This document shows positions 36,584-45,674 of a stretch of DNA of 64,000 bases, piece after piece. A model generated the notes under the pieces. That model was not told the origin of the DNA, searched no databases, and was given only the letters and a program-made list of their open reading frames with translations. The number at the start of each line of letters is the position of its first letter. Position 1 is the stretch's first letter. The translations under genes were made by a program, and so were the position numbers. Source of the DNA: Pseudomonas morbosilactucae. Lineage in GTDB: Bacteria > Pseudomonadota > Gammaproteobacteria > Pseudomonadales > Pseudomonadaceae. The stretch covers positions 154,511-218,510 of the forward strand of contig NZ_JALQCW010000065.1 in NCBI RefSeq assembly GCF_023241715.1. Direction: 5' to 3'.

Positions 36584-37798
36584 TTGCGCGAAATTGTCCT
36601 GATAAACATCACCGGTGTTGACCGTCCCGGTCTGACGGCGGCCATTACCGGTGTTCTGGCCCAGGGTGGTGTGAACATTCTCGACATTGGTCAGGCGGTG
36701 ATCCACGACACCCTGTCGTTCGGCATCCTGGTTGAAATTCCGAGCAACGAGCAAAGCTCGTCGGTGCTCAAGGACATCCTGTTCACGGCCTACAAGCTGG
36801 ATCAGCAGGTGCGTTTCACGCCGGTGTCCGAGGCGGATTACCAGCAATGGGTCGGCGGCCAGGGCAAGAAGCGCCATATCGTCACCCTGCTGACCCGTAA
36901 AGTGACCGCTGAACAGTTGCAGCGGGTCAGCTCGATCACGGCCAAGTACGGCCTGAACATCGACCATATCGATCGCTTGTCCGGGCGTATGCCGCTGGAC
37001 ACGCCGGCGGACAAGGGCAAGGGCTGCATCGAGTTTTCCGTGCGTGGCGAGGCGGCCGACCCGCAAGCGCTGCGCGCCGAGTTCCTCAGCGTGGCTCAGG
37101 AACTGAACGTCGACATCGCCTTCCAGGAAGACTCGCTGTTCCGTCGCAATCGACGCCTGGCCGTGTTCGACATGGACTCGACGCTGATCGAGGCCGAAGT
37201 CATCGATGAATTGGCCAAGGCGGCCGGCGTGGGCGATCGCGTAGCGGAAATCACGGAGCGGGCCATGGCCGGCGAACTGGATTTTCGCGCCAGCTTCAAG
37301 GAGCGTCTGGCCTTGCTCAAGGGTCTGGACGTGAATGTGCTGGACTCCATCGGCGCTTCGCTGCGCTTGACCGAAGGGGCTGAAACCCTGTTCGCCGAGC
37401 TCAAGCGCCTGGGCTACAAGACCGCGATTCTGTCTGGCGGCTTCACCTACTTCGCCAAACAGTTGCAAGCCAAGCTGGGCATCGACTATGTGTTCGCCAA
37501 CGAGCTGGAAGTGGTGGATGGCAAGGTCACTGGCGTGGCCATCGAGCCGATTGTCGACGCACAGCGCAAGGCCGATTTGCTGCGTGAGCTGGCGCACAAG
37601 GAAGGCTTGCGCCTGGAGCAAACCATTGCCGTCGGTGATGGCGCCAACGATTTGCCGATGCTGGCGATTGCCGGTTTGGGTGTGGCGTTCCGCGCCAAGC
37701 CGCTGGTGAAGCAATCGGCGAAACAGGCGATTTCCACCTTGGGCCTGGACGGTGTGCTGTACCTGCTGGGCTTCCGTGATCGCGACGGCCAGTTGTGA
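36584..37798 (+). CDS. serB: Phosphoserine phosphatase SerB
   Basis: The product is 404 residues from a TTG at 36584; MREIVLINITG is the usual Pseudomonas SerB start, and a GGGGGTG ribosome site precedes it. Two ACT-like regulatory segments lie in residues 1-170. The HAD catalytic motifs are FDMDSTLIEAE (about residue 195), LSGGF and GDGANDLPML. It makes serine from phosphoserine in the cytoplasm. Residues after about 390 end in YLLGFRDRDGQL. It is divergent from ytjB with a 134-base gap holding the promoters. The terminator at 37814 follows. Confidence 0.95.
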   Translation: MREIVLINITGVDRPGLTAAITGVLAQGGVNILDIGQAVIHDTLSFGILVEIPSNEQSSSVLKDILFTAYKLDQQVRFTPVSEADYQQWVGGQGKKRHIVTLLTRKVTAEQLQRVSSITAKYGLNIDHIDRLSGRMPLDTPADKGKGCIEFSVRGEAADPQALRAEFLSVAQELNVDIAFQEDSLFRRNRRLAVFDMDSTLIEAEVIDELAKAAGVGDRVAEITERAMAGELDFRASFKERLALLKGLDVNVLDSIGASLRLTEGAETLFAELKRLGYKTAILSGGFTYFAKQLQAKLGIDYVFANELEVVDGKVTGVAIEPIVDAQRKADLLRELAHKEGLRLEQTIAVGDGANDLPMLAIAGLGVAFRAKPLVKQSAKQAISTLGLDGVLYLLGFRDRDGQL

Positions 37799-37813
37799 TC
37801 TAAAGCCCCCGCC

Positions 37814-37847
37814 AAAAAAAACGCCGCTGAATCAGCGGCGTTTTTTT
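37814..37847. terminator. Bidirectional terminator between serB and psd
   Basis: A run of eight As, the stem CGCCGCTGA/TCAGCGGCG and a run of seven Ts form a symmetric rho-independent terminator serving both convergent genes. Confidence 0.92.
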
Positions 37848-37863
37848 ATACCCGGTAAAAGCC

Positions 37864-38724
37864 TCAGGCCTTGGCCAGGCCCAGGCCTTGACCCATTTGC
37901 ACGGGGGAGCCGGCCACCAGGCCTTCAGCCCACTGCACTTGTTCTGGGCCGAACAGCACGATGGCGGTGGAGCCCAGCTTGAAGCGGCCCAGTTCGGCGC
38001 CTTTCTCCAGGTGGATCGGCGCGCGAGCTGCTTCGTCGTAGCGCACGGTTTTCAGTTCACGCTTGGGCGGCGTCACCAAGCCGGCCCAGACAGTTTCGAT
38101 CGAGGCCACGATCATCGCGCCTACCAGCACCACGGCCATCGGGCCACGTTCGGTGTCGAACAGGCACACCACGCGCTCGTTGCGGGCGAACAGTTCCGGA
38201 ACGTTTTCCGCGGTGGTCTGGTTGACCGAGAAAATCCGCCCCGGCACGTAGACCATCTCGCGCAAGGTCCCGGCCAGCGGCATGTGCACGCGGTGGTAGT
38301 CCTTGGGCGACAGGTAGATGGTGGCGAAATCACCGCCCATGAAAGGCGCCGCCATTGCGGCGTCGCCACCGAGCAGCTCCAGCACGCTGAAGCTGTGGCC
38401 CTTGGCCTGGAATACCCGGCCGTGCTCGATCGGGCCCAGTTGGCTGACGGCACCGTCGGCCGGGCTGAGGATCGCGCCTGGGGTGGAGTCCAGCGGGCGT
38501 GCGCCGTCTTTCAGGGCGCGGGTGAAGAAGGCGTTGAAGTGCTCGTAGGCCGTCAGGTCTTCCACCAGGGCCTGTGACATATCCACCTGGTAGCGCTTGG
38601 CGAACCATGCGGTGAAGGCATTCTTGAACCAGCGCACGCGGCACTCGGCAATGCAGCCGGCCAGGCGCGACAGCAGGTGATGAGGCAGCAGGTACTGGCT
38701 GAGGATAAACAAACGCTTTTTCAT
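37864..38724 (-). CDS. psd: Phosphatidylserine decarboxylase proenzyme
   Basis: The product is 286 residues. The self-cleavage motif LGST, which yields the pyruvoyl group, is in FKLGSTAIVLFG about residue 252. FLSPADG-type ILSPADGAVSQLG and SPKDYHRVHMP are family motifs; the His in the latter belongs to the catalytic triad. It converts phosphatidylserine to phosphatidylethanolamine at the inner membrane. It is 16 bases after rhdA and probably shares its transcript. Confidence 0.95.
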   Translation of the reverse strand: MKKRLFILSQYLLPHHLLSRLAGCIAECRVRWFKNAFTAWFAKRYQVDMSQALVEDLTAYEHFNAFFTRALKDGARPLDSTPGAILSPADGAVSQLGPIEHGRVFQAKGHSFSVLELLGGDAAMAAPFMGGDFATIYLSPKDYHRVHMPLAGTLREMVYVPGRIFSVNQTTAENVPELFARNERVVCLFDTERGPMAVVLVGAMIVASIETVWAGLVTPPKRELKTVRYDEAARAPIHLEKGAELGRFKLGSTAIVLFGPEQVQWAEGLVAGSPVQMGQGLGLAKA

Positions 38725-38740
38725 TAACTGTCCTTAAACC

Positions 38741-39556
38741 TTAAATCTCTACGGGCGTGTCGGGATGATTGCCCCATTCGCCCCAGGAACCGGCGTAGCC
38801 CTTGACTCGCGGGTAACCCAGCGCCTTGGCCACCAGGTAGGTGAAGCCGGAGCGGTGGTGAGTCTGGCAGTGGGTGATGACTTCTTTGTCTTGGGTGATG
38901 CCGAGCTTTTCCAGGATCTGCGGCATGTCGCGGCGGATGCGCAGGTGGCGCGCCTGGTCCATGCCGGCCGTCCATTCGAAATTGATGGCGCCGGGAATGT
39001 GCCCGGCCTTGGCAGCCAGCACCTTCTCGCCGGTGTACTCCAGCGGCCCGCGGGCGTCCCAGATCGCCAGGTCGGCGGCGCCGAGGCGGCTTTGCAGGTA
39101 TTCACGCGTGGCCGTGGGCTCGTCGTGCAGGGTCAGGGAGACGGGGCCGCCAGCGGGGGCGGGCACCTCGGTGGACACCGGCAGGCTTTCCGCCAGCCAG
39201 GCCAGCAGGCCGCCATCCACATAGTGGTAGTGGCGATGGCCTATCACATCCAGCAACCAGATGAAGCGACCGGCCCAGCCGCCGCCTTCGTCGTCATAAA
39301 CCACGTAGACCGCGTCGGGGTTGTGCCCCAGTTCGCCGAACAGGGCTTCGAGGGCGGCCTGTGGCGGCATCAGGCCCGGTGCCGGGGCCTGGCCAAGCTG
39401 GGTGCGTTTGGGGTCGACAAAGCGGGCGCCGGGAATGTGCCCGGTGGCGTAGCGTGCGGCGCTGGTCAGGTCGACCAGAATCAGTTCGCGGGCGTCGAGA
39501 CGAGCGAGCAAGTCGCTCGGCTCAATGACCAGCGGCAAGCCAGAGAAGTCAGACAT
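38741..39556 (-). CDS. rhdA: Thiosulfate sulfurtransferase (rhodanese)
   Basis: The product is 271 residues from ATG 39556, the length of Azotobacter RhdA. Two rhodanese domains are present; the second has the unusual active loop CQTHHRSGF, with a Cys about residue 230 and no Arg next to it, exactly the RhdA signature. It transfers sulfane sulfur in the cytoplasm. A longer open frame to 39697 crosses the gap and is not needed. It is upstream of psd. Confidence 0.93.
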   Translation of the reverse strand: MSDFSGLPLVIEPSDLLARLDARELILVDLTSAARYATGHIPGARFVDPKRTQLGQAPAPGLMPPQAALEALFGELGHNPDAVYVVYDDEGGGWAGRFIWLLDVIGHRHYHYVDGGLLAWLAESLPVSTEVPAPAGGPVSLTLHDEPTATREYLQSRLGAADLAIWDARGPLEYTGEKVLAAKAGHIPGAINFEWTAGMDQARHLRIRRDMPQILEKLGITQDKEVITHCQTHHRSGFTYLVAKALGYPRVKGYAGSWGEWGNHPDTPVEI

Positions 39557-39599
39557 GTGAGGTCTCCAGGGCACAAAAGGGGGGATTGTAGCGCAAGCG

Positions 39600-41138
39600 T
39601 CACGAGCTGCGGTTGGTAAAGCTGTGCAGGGCTTTTTCGATGCATTGCGCCGTTTTGCCGAAGGCCTGGACGGTGATTTCCGAGAACGGGCCGCCACCCT
39701 GGTCAGCCACCACCAGCATGATCACTCGGCCGTTGTTGCTCAATGAACGCAGCAACAGGTGATCGCCACGGAACAGCCGGCGCAACTGGCCCGGCAGCAG
39801 GGCGGAGAACTGTGCGTCGTTTTCGGGGGTGATGCGCACTTGGGCGGATTTCTCCAGCAGGCGCTGCAGCACGCTGCTTTGGCTGGCTTGGAGGGTCAGG
39901 TTGGCTGACTCTGCCGGCAAACCGGCAATCTGCTGGACCCTCAGGGCACTGTGTTCGCGATCCGCCATCAGCAACATCACCCGCCGCATGCCACTGGCCA
40001 ACAGGGCGTCGCGGGCGGCGGTGGTGAGGTGAATGGCGTTGGTGAAGCGGCTGGGCTCGAGCAGCAATTGCGCACAGTGGCGACGCCACTTGGCCAGGTC
40101 TTCGGCGGTTGGCGCATGCGCGGGCAGCATATTGTCCGGCAGCCGGCGGCTGTCCCAGGGCCAGAGCAGCGCCTGGGCCGGGTGCCAGAGGTCGGGCATC
40201 GTGTCGTTACGCGCGCTTTGCACGGCCTGCTGGTGCAACTGCTGTTGCAGTTGGTCGATCGGCATCTGTAGATACAGTGCGGTCAGGGACTGCCAGCGCT
40301 GGTTGTGCGGGGTGTTCCAGGCTTGTTGCGCGGAGAGTGCCATGCCGTTGGCCAGGAGCACGCTGTTGGCCGGCTGATTCAGCCAGCGGCGCAGGTTCGG
40401 ATCGGCGTCCAGGCGTTGTTGCTGACGCAGCGGGTTATCGCTGTCGCGGGCGATGTGCAGGACTTTGACCAGCAGCTTTTGTTCGCTGGTCAGCAGGCGA
40501 TAACCCTGTTGTACCCAGATCGGCAGGTGCCACACGTGTACCAGCGCCTGGCAGATGTCCAGCAGCGGCACGCCGAACAGTTCCAGTTCAACCTTGTGTG
40601 CCGACTCACCCTTGTAGATCACCCGCTGCTCCCATTCCTCCAGAAGCTTGGGGGCGCTCAGGGCCAGGGGCCACAGCGGCGAGAGAAACAGCAGGCTGCC
40701 CCAGTGGATGTCCTGCCAGAGTCGGGCCAGGCGCGCGGCGAAGAAACCATTGGCTTGTTGGGTGGCATGTTGGCTGATCAACTGCAGTTGACGCAGGGGT
40801 TGAGGGATCTGGGCTTCGGGCAGGGTCGGCAGTTGCGCCAGCAGCTCTTCGGTGCGCTTGAGGCCCAGGCGGTTGACGGCAATTTCCAGGTTTTCCGCCG
40901 GTTCACTCATGCTGCCGTGGGTGTGGGCGTTGGCTTCACGAATCACGCTCAAGGCCAATGCCGGACTGTTCTGCATCAGGTCGGCAATTTCCCGCAAGGA
41001 GCTGCGGTTGTTGGCAATGGCTTTGCATACTCGATCATGGCTGGCTTGCGGCACGGGCAAGCGCACGGCATTCAGGCGCTTGACCCAGGCATCAAGTGTG
41101 CGGGGCGTTGGATGTGGGACTGTCGTTTCATTAGACAT
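39600..41138 (-). CDS. HDOD domain protein
   Basis: The product is 512 residues from ATG 41138, with another ATG 12 bases before it. The N-terminal HDOD region (about residues 15-240) has RLPVPQASHDRVCKAIANN and the typical LREIADLMQNSPALALSVIREAN start. The conserved metal-binding HD pair of true phosphodiesterases is absent, as in all HDOD proteins. The C-terminal 170 residues may be a GAF-like sensor (RRVMLLMADREHSALRVQQIAG). It is divergent from motA with 166 bases between. HDOD proteins often control signalling, but the role here is unknown. Confidence 0.8.
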   Translation of the reverse strand: MSNETTVPHPTPRTLDAWVKRLNAVRLPVPQASHDRVCKAIANNRSSLREIADLMQNSPALALSVIREANAHTHGSMSEPAENLEIAVNRLGLKRTEELLAQLPTLPEAQIPQPLRQLQLISQHATQQANGFFAARLARLWQDIHWGSLLFLSPLWPLALSAPKLLEEWEQRVIYKGESAHKVELELFGVPLLDICQALVHVWHLPIWVQQGYRLLTSEQKLLVKVLHIARDSDNPLRQQQRLDADPNLRRWLNQPANSVLLANGMALSAQQAWNTPHNQRWQSLTALYLQMPIDQLQQQLHQQAVQSARNDTMPDLWHPAQALLWPWDSRRLPDNMLPAHAPTAEDLAKWRRHCAQLLLEPSRFTNAIHLTTAARDALLASGMRRVMLLMADREHSALRVQQIAGLPAESANLTLQASQSSVLQRLLEKSAQVRITPENDAQFSALLPGQLRRLFRGDHLLLRSLSNNGRVIMLVVADQGGGPFSEITVQAFGKTAQCIEKALHSFTNRSS

Positions 41139-41209
41139 GGTTGGACACAATCATCGTCTGCTGCAAACACGCCCAGAGCGGGCCAAACTGGCTTTTCGCC
41201 TTAACGAGC

Positions 41210-41236
41210 TATAGTCTGGCGCAGTTTTGCCGATAA
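41210..41236 (+). promoter_or_regulatory. Sigma-28 (FliA) promoter of motAB
   Basis: TATAGTCT at 41210-41217, an 11-base spacer and GCCGATAA at 41229-41236 match the sigma-28 consensus TAAAGTTT-N11-GCCGATAA at 6 of 8 and 8 of 8 positions. It lies 69 bases before the motA ATG. Confidence 0.85.
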
Positions 41237-41304
41237 GTAGAAGAAGAGTTTTACGAACTTCCGAATATGACCTTGAACCCGACTCAATAAGTACTCTCCT
41301 ACCT

Positions 41305-42156
41305 ATGGCTAAAATTATCGGCATCATCGTCGTATTCGCGAGCGTGCTCGGCGGATACGTGCTCTCCCACGGTAAAATCGCAGCCCTGATCCAGCCTTTC
41401 GAGGTGTTGATCATTGGCGGTGCGGCGTTCGGCGCATTCTTGCAGGCCAACCCCGGGCACATGACGATGCACGTCATCAAGAAATCCCTGGGGATGTTCA
41501 GCTCGCGTTTCACCCACACCTTCTACCTGGAAGTCCTGGGCCTGGTTTACGAGATCCTCAACAAGAGCCGTCGCGAAGGCATGATGGCCATTGAAGGGGA
41601 CATCGAAGATGCCGCGGCCAGCCCGATCTTCGCCAAGTACCCGGCGGTGCTCAAAGACGAGCGCATGACCGCTTATATCTGCGATTACCTGCGCATCATG
41701 TCCTCCGGCAACATGGCTCCTCATGAGCTGGAAGGCCTGTTCGACATGGAATTGTTCAGCATGAAGGAAGACCTCGAGCATCCTTCCCACGCGGTGACCG
41801 GTATCGCCGACGGCATGCCCGGCTTCGGTATCGTTGCGGCGGTACTGGGGATCGTGGTGACCATGGCCTCCCTGGGTGAAGGCGACCAGGCGTCCATCGG
41901 CCTGCACGTAGGTGCGGCACTGGTGGGTACCTTCTTCGGTATTCTCGCGGCCTACGGTTTCTTCGGTCCGTTGGCTACGTCCCTGGCCCACGATGCCAAG
42001 GAAGAACTCAACGTCTACGAATCCATCAAGGCGTCCCTGGTGGCCTCGGCTTCCGGCATGCCGCCATCGCTGGCTGTGGAGTTCGGGCGCAAAGTGCTGT
42101 ACCCAGGGCACCGTCCTAGCTTCGCCGAGCTGGAACAAGCGGTTCGCGGACGCTAA
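41305..42156 (+). CDS. motA: Flagellar motor stator protein MotA
   Basis: The product is 283 residues from ATG 41305, the usual length. Four membrane helices are present, with the first IIGIIVVFASVLGGYVLSHG and the pair after residue 170. The cytoplasmic loop holds the charged residues that meet FliG. With MotB it forms the proton channel of the motor. In P. aeruginosa the pair at this locus is PA4954/PA4953, one of two stator sets. A 3-base gap separates it from motB, and a sigma-28 promoter precedes it. Confidence 0.95.
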   Translation: MAKIIGIIVVFASVLGGYVLSHGKIAALIQPFEVLIIGGAAFGAFLQANPGHMTMHVIKKSLGMFSSRFTHTFYLEVLGLVYEILNKSRREGMMAIEGDIEDAAASPIFAKYPAVLKDERMTAYICDYLRIMSSGNMAPHELEGLFDMELFSMKEDLEHPSHAVTGIADGMPGFGIVAAVLGIVVTMASLGEGDQASIGLHVGAALVGTFFGILAAYGFFGPLATSLAHDAKEELNVYESIKASLVASASGMPPSLAVEFGRKVLYPGHRPSFAELEQAVRGR

Positions 42157-42159
42157 GTC

Positions 42160-43191
42160 ATGGAAAATAACCAGCCGATTATCATCAAGCGCGTCAAGCG
42201 CTTCGCGGGCGGGCATCACGGGGGCGCCTGGAAAATCGCCTTCGCTGACTTTGCCACGGCGATGATGGCGTTCTTCCTGGTGTTGTGGCTGCTGTCCACC
42301 GCAACCCCGGAGCAGAAGATCGCCATCGCCGGTTACTTCAAGGACCCGATCGGCTTCTCCGAAAGCGGCACGCCCTACATCATCGATTTGGGCGGTACGC
42401 CGGAGTTGGCTCCTGAGACCACCCTCAACCCTGAGGTCAAGTCCCAGCCGCAACCGGACAAGGTCACGGTCGACGCCGAGCAAGTCGAAGGCATGGCCGA
42501 GCAGGTGGAGCGTGAGCGTCTCGAACTGTTGCTGCAAGAGTTGCAGAACAAGGTCGAGGAAAACCCGCAGCTGCAGAAGTTCAAGGATCAGATCCTCTTC
42601 GAAATCACCCAGGACGGCTTGCGGATCCAGATCATGGACGCCGAGAACCGGCCGATGTTCGACTCCGGCAGTGCACGCCTCAAGCCGTACTTCGAGGACA
42701 TCCTGCTGGCCATGGCCGACACCATCAAGGCGGTGCCGAACAAGATCAGCATCAGCGGTCATACCGACGCTAAGCCTTACTCGGGCGCAGGTGAATTCGG
42801 TAACTGGGAGCTTTCAGCCAACCGTGCCAACGCGGCACGACGGGCGTTGGTTGCCGGCAGCTATCCGGACTCGCAAGTGGCGCGGGTGGTGGGTTATGCC
42901 TCGTCGTCGCTGTTTGACCGCAAGGACCCCTTCAACCCGGTGAACCGGCGGATCGACATCGTCGTGCTGACCAAGAAAGCCCAGCGGGCGATCGAGGGTG
43001 AGCAGGCGCCTGATGCTCCAGCGAGCCCTGAGCCCGCAGCGCCAGGTGCGGCGGTTGATCCTCATGCTCTGCCACCGGGTACCGACCCGCTGCCAGCCCA
43101 TGAGGTTCGCCAGCGCATGAACATCTTCGAAGACGGTGTATTGAAGATGGACGAGCCGGGCCAGGCGCCTACTGCGCCGAAACAGCCCTAG
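42160..43191 (+). CDS. motB: Flagellar motor stator protein MotB
   Basis: The product is 343 residues. The single N-terminal helix holds the proton-carrying Asp30 in FADFATAMMAFF. A linker with a coiled-coil-like segment follows (VEGMAEQVERERLELLLQEL), then an OmpA-like peptidoglycan-binding domain (ISGHTDAKPYSG, SANRANAARRAL; about residues 150-275). The tail is Ala/Pro-rich. It anchors the stator to the cell wall. A 20-bp-stem terminator follows the stop. Confidence 0.95.
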   Translation: MENNQPIIIKRVKRFAGGHHGGAWKIAFADFATAMMAFFLVLWLLSTATPEQKIAIAGYFKDPIGFSESGTPYIIDLGGTPELAPETTLNPEVKSQPQPDKVTVDAEQVEGMAEQVERERLELLLQELQNKVEENPQLQKFKDQILFEITQDGLRIQIMDAENRPMFDSGSARLKPYFEDILLAMADTIKAVPNKISISGHTDAKPYSGAGEFGNWELSANRANAARRALVAGSYPDSQVARVVGYASSSLFDRKDPFNPVNRRIDIVVLTKKAQRAIEGEQAPDAPASPEPAAPGAAVDPHALPPGTDPLPAHEVRQRMNIFEDGVLKMDEPGQAPTAPKQP

Positions 43192-43200
43192 GCTCCAGCC

Positions 43201-43243
43201 CAGAAACGACAAGGCCGCGATCATCGCGGCCTTGTCGTTTCTG
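43201..43243. terminator. Very long perfect hairpin between motB and rsgA
   Basis: Twenty bases from 43201 pair perfectly with 43224-43243 around a 3-base loop (TCA). The stem includes AACGACAAGGCCGCGA. It lies between convergent genes and can stop transcription on both strands. Confidence 0.85.
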
Positions 43244-43254
43244 GCGTGTGAGGC

Positions 43255-44286
43255 TTAGTAGCTGCTGTCCGGCAGGCTGGCGATGATCGAGCGGTAGCTG
43301 TTCATCCGTTGCTGTTGCACGCGGCCGTCTTCCAGGGCCATGAGCAGGGCGCAGCCCGGTTCGCGATCGTGCTTGCAGTCGCGGAAACGGCAAGTGCCGA
43401 GCAAGTCGTTGAACTCGATAAAGCCGGCCTCGACATCGGCGCGACTGACATGCCCAAGGCCGAACTCACGAATCCCTGGGGAGTCGATCAGTTCGCCGCC
43501 ACCGGGGAAGTGGAACAGGCGGGCGGTGGTGGTGGTGTGGGTACCTTGGCCGGAGTACTCCGACAGCGGGCCGACACGGGCTTCGACTTCCGGCAGCAGG
43601 CTGTTGACCAGGGAGGACTTGCCCACGCCGGACTGGCCGACGAATACGCTGATGCGCCCGTCCAGTTGGGTTTGCAGTTGATCCATGCCGTCGCCGTGGT
43701 GCGCCGAAACTTCCAGCAGCGGATAGCCCAACTGGCGATAGACCGCGAGCAAGGCATTGAGCGCCGGGGCGTTCTGTTCGTCGATCAGGTCGGCTTTGTT
43801 CAGCAGCAGCAACGGGCGGATGCCGGCGTGCTCGGCGGCTACCAGGTAACGATCGATCAGGTTGGCGTGGGGCTCGGGCATGGGCGCGAAGACAATCACA
43901 ATCATGTCGACGTTGGCTGCCACCGGCTTGAGTTGGCCGCGGCTGTCCGGGCGGCACAGTTCTGTGTTGCGCGGCAGTTGGGCGACGATCACCCCGATGC
44001 CTTGGTTGCCGGCGCGCCAGACCACTTGGTCGCCGGTGACCAGTGCGGGCAGGTTGGCGCGCAAATGGCAGCGGAATACCTGGCCGGCCAATTCGCCTTC
44101 GCGGGCTTCGACCTCGACCTGTACGCCGAAGTGGGCAATCACCAACCCGGTCTGTTCCGGGCCGAGATCGCCTCCCTCCAGGGCTTCCACCGCGGAGGAT
44201 TCGCGTTTGGCGGCGCGGGCGGCGCGCTCGCCTTGAATCTTTTCGATGCGCCAGTTTTGGCGACGATTGAGCTGGCGTTTGGCCAT
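43255..44286 (-). CDS. rsgA: Small ribosomal subunit biogenesis GTPase RsgA
   Basis: The product is 343 residues. The circularly permuted GTPase order is visible: NKADLIDEQ (G4) before VGQSGVGKSSL (G1) and DSPGIREFGL (G3). An N-terminal OB fold precedes it, and the C-terminal zinc motif is visible as CRFRDCKHDREPGC. It assists late 30S maturation. It is divergent from orn, and the same pair occurs in E. coli. Confidence 0.96.
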   Translation of the reverse strand: MAKRQLNRRQNWRIEKIQGERAARAAKRESSAVEALEGGDLGPEQTGLVIAHFGVQVEVEAREGELAGQVFRCHLRANLPALVTGDQVVWRAGNQGIGVIVAQLPRNTELCRPDSRGQLKPVAANVDMIVIVFAPMPEPHANLIDRYLVAAEHAGIRPLLLLNKADLIDEQNAPALNALLAVYRQLGYPLLEVSAHHGDGMDQLQTQLDGRISVFVGQSGVGKSSLVNSLLPEVEARVGPLSEYSGQGTHTTTTARLFHFPGGGELIDSPGIREFGLGHVSRADVEAGFIEFNDLLGTCRFRDCKHDREPGCALLMALEDGRVQQQRMNSYRSIIASLPDSSY

Positions 44287-44393
44287 TGGTGTTCCGTGTC
44301 GATAATGCAGCGGTTAGGTAAAACGGCCGCGAGTTTAGCACGCCGGGCAGGTGCTCTAGGCTAAACTGCGCAACTACGCCGAGGAGCCCTCCC

Positions 44394-44936
44394 ATGCAAA
44401 ACCCGCAGAATCTGATTTGGATCGATCTGGAAATGACCGGTCTGAACCCTGACACCGACGTCATTATCGAGATGGCGACCATCGTCACCGACAGCAACCT
44501 CAATACCTTGGCTGAAGGCCCGGTCATCGCGATTCACCAGAGCGATGAAATCCTCGCTGGCATGGATGAGTGGAACACCCGCCAGCACGGTGGTTCCGGC
44601 TTGACCCAGCGTGTGCGCGACAGCCGTATCAGCATGGCCGAAGCCGAAGCGCAGACCATTGCGTTCCTCGAGCAGTGGGTGCCCAAGGGCAAGTCGCCGA
44701 TCTGTGGCAACAGCATCTGCCAGGACCGGCGCTTCCTGTTTCGCCACATGAAGGCCCTGGAAAGCTATTTCCACTACCGCAACCTGGACGTTTCGACCCT
44801 GAAAGAGTTGGCCGCACGCTGGGCCCCGGATGTGCGTGACAGCTTCAAGAAGGGCAGCACCCACCTGGCACTGGATGACATTCGCGAGTCCATCGCCGAG
44901 TTGCAGCACTACCGCAAGCACTTCATCAAGTTCTAA
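44394..44936 (+). CDS. orn: Oligoribonuclease
   Basis: The product is 180 residues from ATG 44394, with GAGGAG before it. DEDDh exonuclease motifs are visible: IDLEMTGLNPDTD (ExoI), GNSICQDRRFL (ExoII) and HLALDDIRESI (ExoIII) with its His. It degrades 2-5 base RNAs and pGpG, the last step of c-di-GMP turnover. In pseudomonads it is the main enzyme for that. It is divergent from rsgA. Confidence 0.97.
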   Translation: MQNPQNLIWIDLEMTGLNPDTDVIIEMATIVTDSNLNTLAEGPVIAIHQSDEILAGMDEWNTRQHGGSGLTQRVRDSRISMAEAEAQTIAFLEQWVPKGKSPICGNSICQDRRFLFRHMKALESYFHYRNLDVSTLKELAARWAPDVRDSFKKGSTHLALDDIRESIAELQHYRKHFIKF

Positions 44937-44946
44937 AGCGCAACGT

Positions 44947-44970
44947 CTGTCGCCGGCCGCCCGGCGACAG
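44947..44970 (+). terminator. Hairpin after orn
   Basis: CTGTCGCCGG (44947-44956) pairs perfectly with CCGGCGACAG (44961-44970) around a 4-base loop, ten bases after the orn stop. No T-run follows, so it may only slow polymerase or protect the mRNA end. Confidence 0.5.
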
Positions 44971-45062
44971 GGCCTTGCCGCCAGCCTATTTCCCTCTGCT
45001 GCCCTCTTTTGGTGCCTGCGCCAACTGAGTAGACTGCGCGCCTTCCTGCAAGGACCGCCATC

Positions 45063-45674
45063 ATGCTGCTGATGCTCTACCTGATTGCCATTACCGCTGA
45101 AGCCATGACGGGCGCCTTGTCGGCCGGTCGCCGTGGCATGGATTGGTTTGGCGTGGTGCTGATCGCCTGCATCACGGCCCTGGGCGGCGGTTCGGTGCGT
45201 GATGTGCTGCTGGGGCACTACCCGCTGACCTGGGTCAAGCACCCCGAATACCTGGTGCTGACCTCAGTGGCGGCGCTGGTGACGATCTTTATTGCGCCCC
45301 TGATGCGCCATCTGCGCTCGCTGTTCCTGGTGCTCGACGCTGTGGGCCTGGTGGCCTTTACCTTGATTGGCTGCATGACTGCCCTGGAAATGGGCCACGG
45401 CATGCTGGTGGCCTCGGTCAGTGGGGTGATCACCGGGGTCTTCGGCGGCATCCTGCGGGATATTTTCTGTAACGACATTCCGCTGATTTTCCGCCGCGAG
45501 CTCTATGCCAGCGTCTCCTTCGCCGCTGCCTGGTGCTACATGCTGTGCATCTACCTGCAATTGCCCGGCGAGCAGTCGATCCTGATCACCTTGTTTGGCG
45601 GCTTTCTATTACGGCTGCTGGCGATCCGTTTTCACTGGGAAATGCCCAAATTCGTCTACAACGACGAACATTGA
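45063..45674 (+). CDS. TRIC-type (UPF0126/YadS) cation channel
   Basis: The product is 203 residues with seven hydrophobic helices in two similar halves: each half has a GALSAGRRGMDWFGVVLIA / MTALEMGHGMLVASVSGVI helix and a GG-SVRDVLLG / GGILRDIFC turn. That duplicated GGxxRD pattern is typical of trimeric intracellular cation channels. The ion carried is unknown here (K+ in known members). The last 19 bases overlap the end of queG on the other strand. Confidence 0.85.
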   Translation: MLLMLYLIAITAEAMTGALSAGRRGMDWFGVVLIACITALGGGSVRDVLLGHYPLTWVKHPEYLVLTSVAALVTIFIAPLMRHLRSLFLVLDAVGLVAFTLIGCMTALEMGHGMLVASVSGVITGVFGGILRDIFCNDIPLIFRRELYASVSFAAAWCYMLCIYLQLPGEQSILITLFGGFLLRLLAIRFHWEMPKFVYNDEH

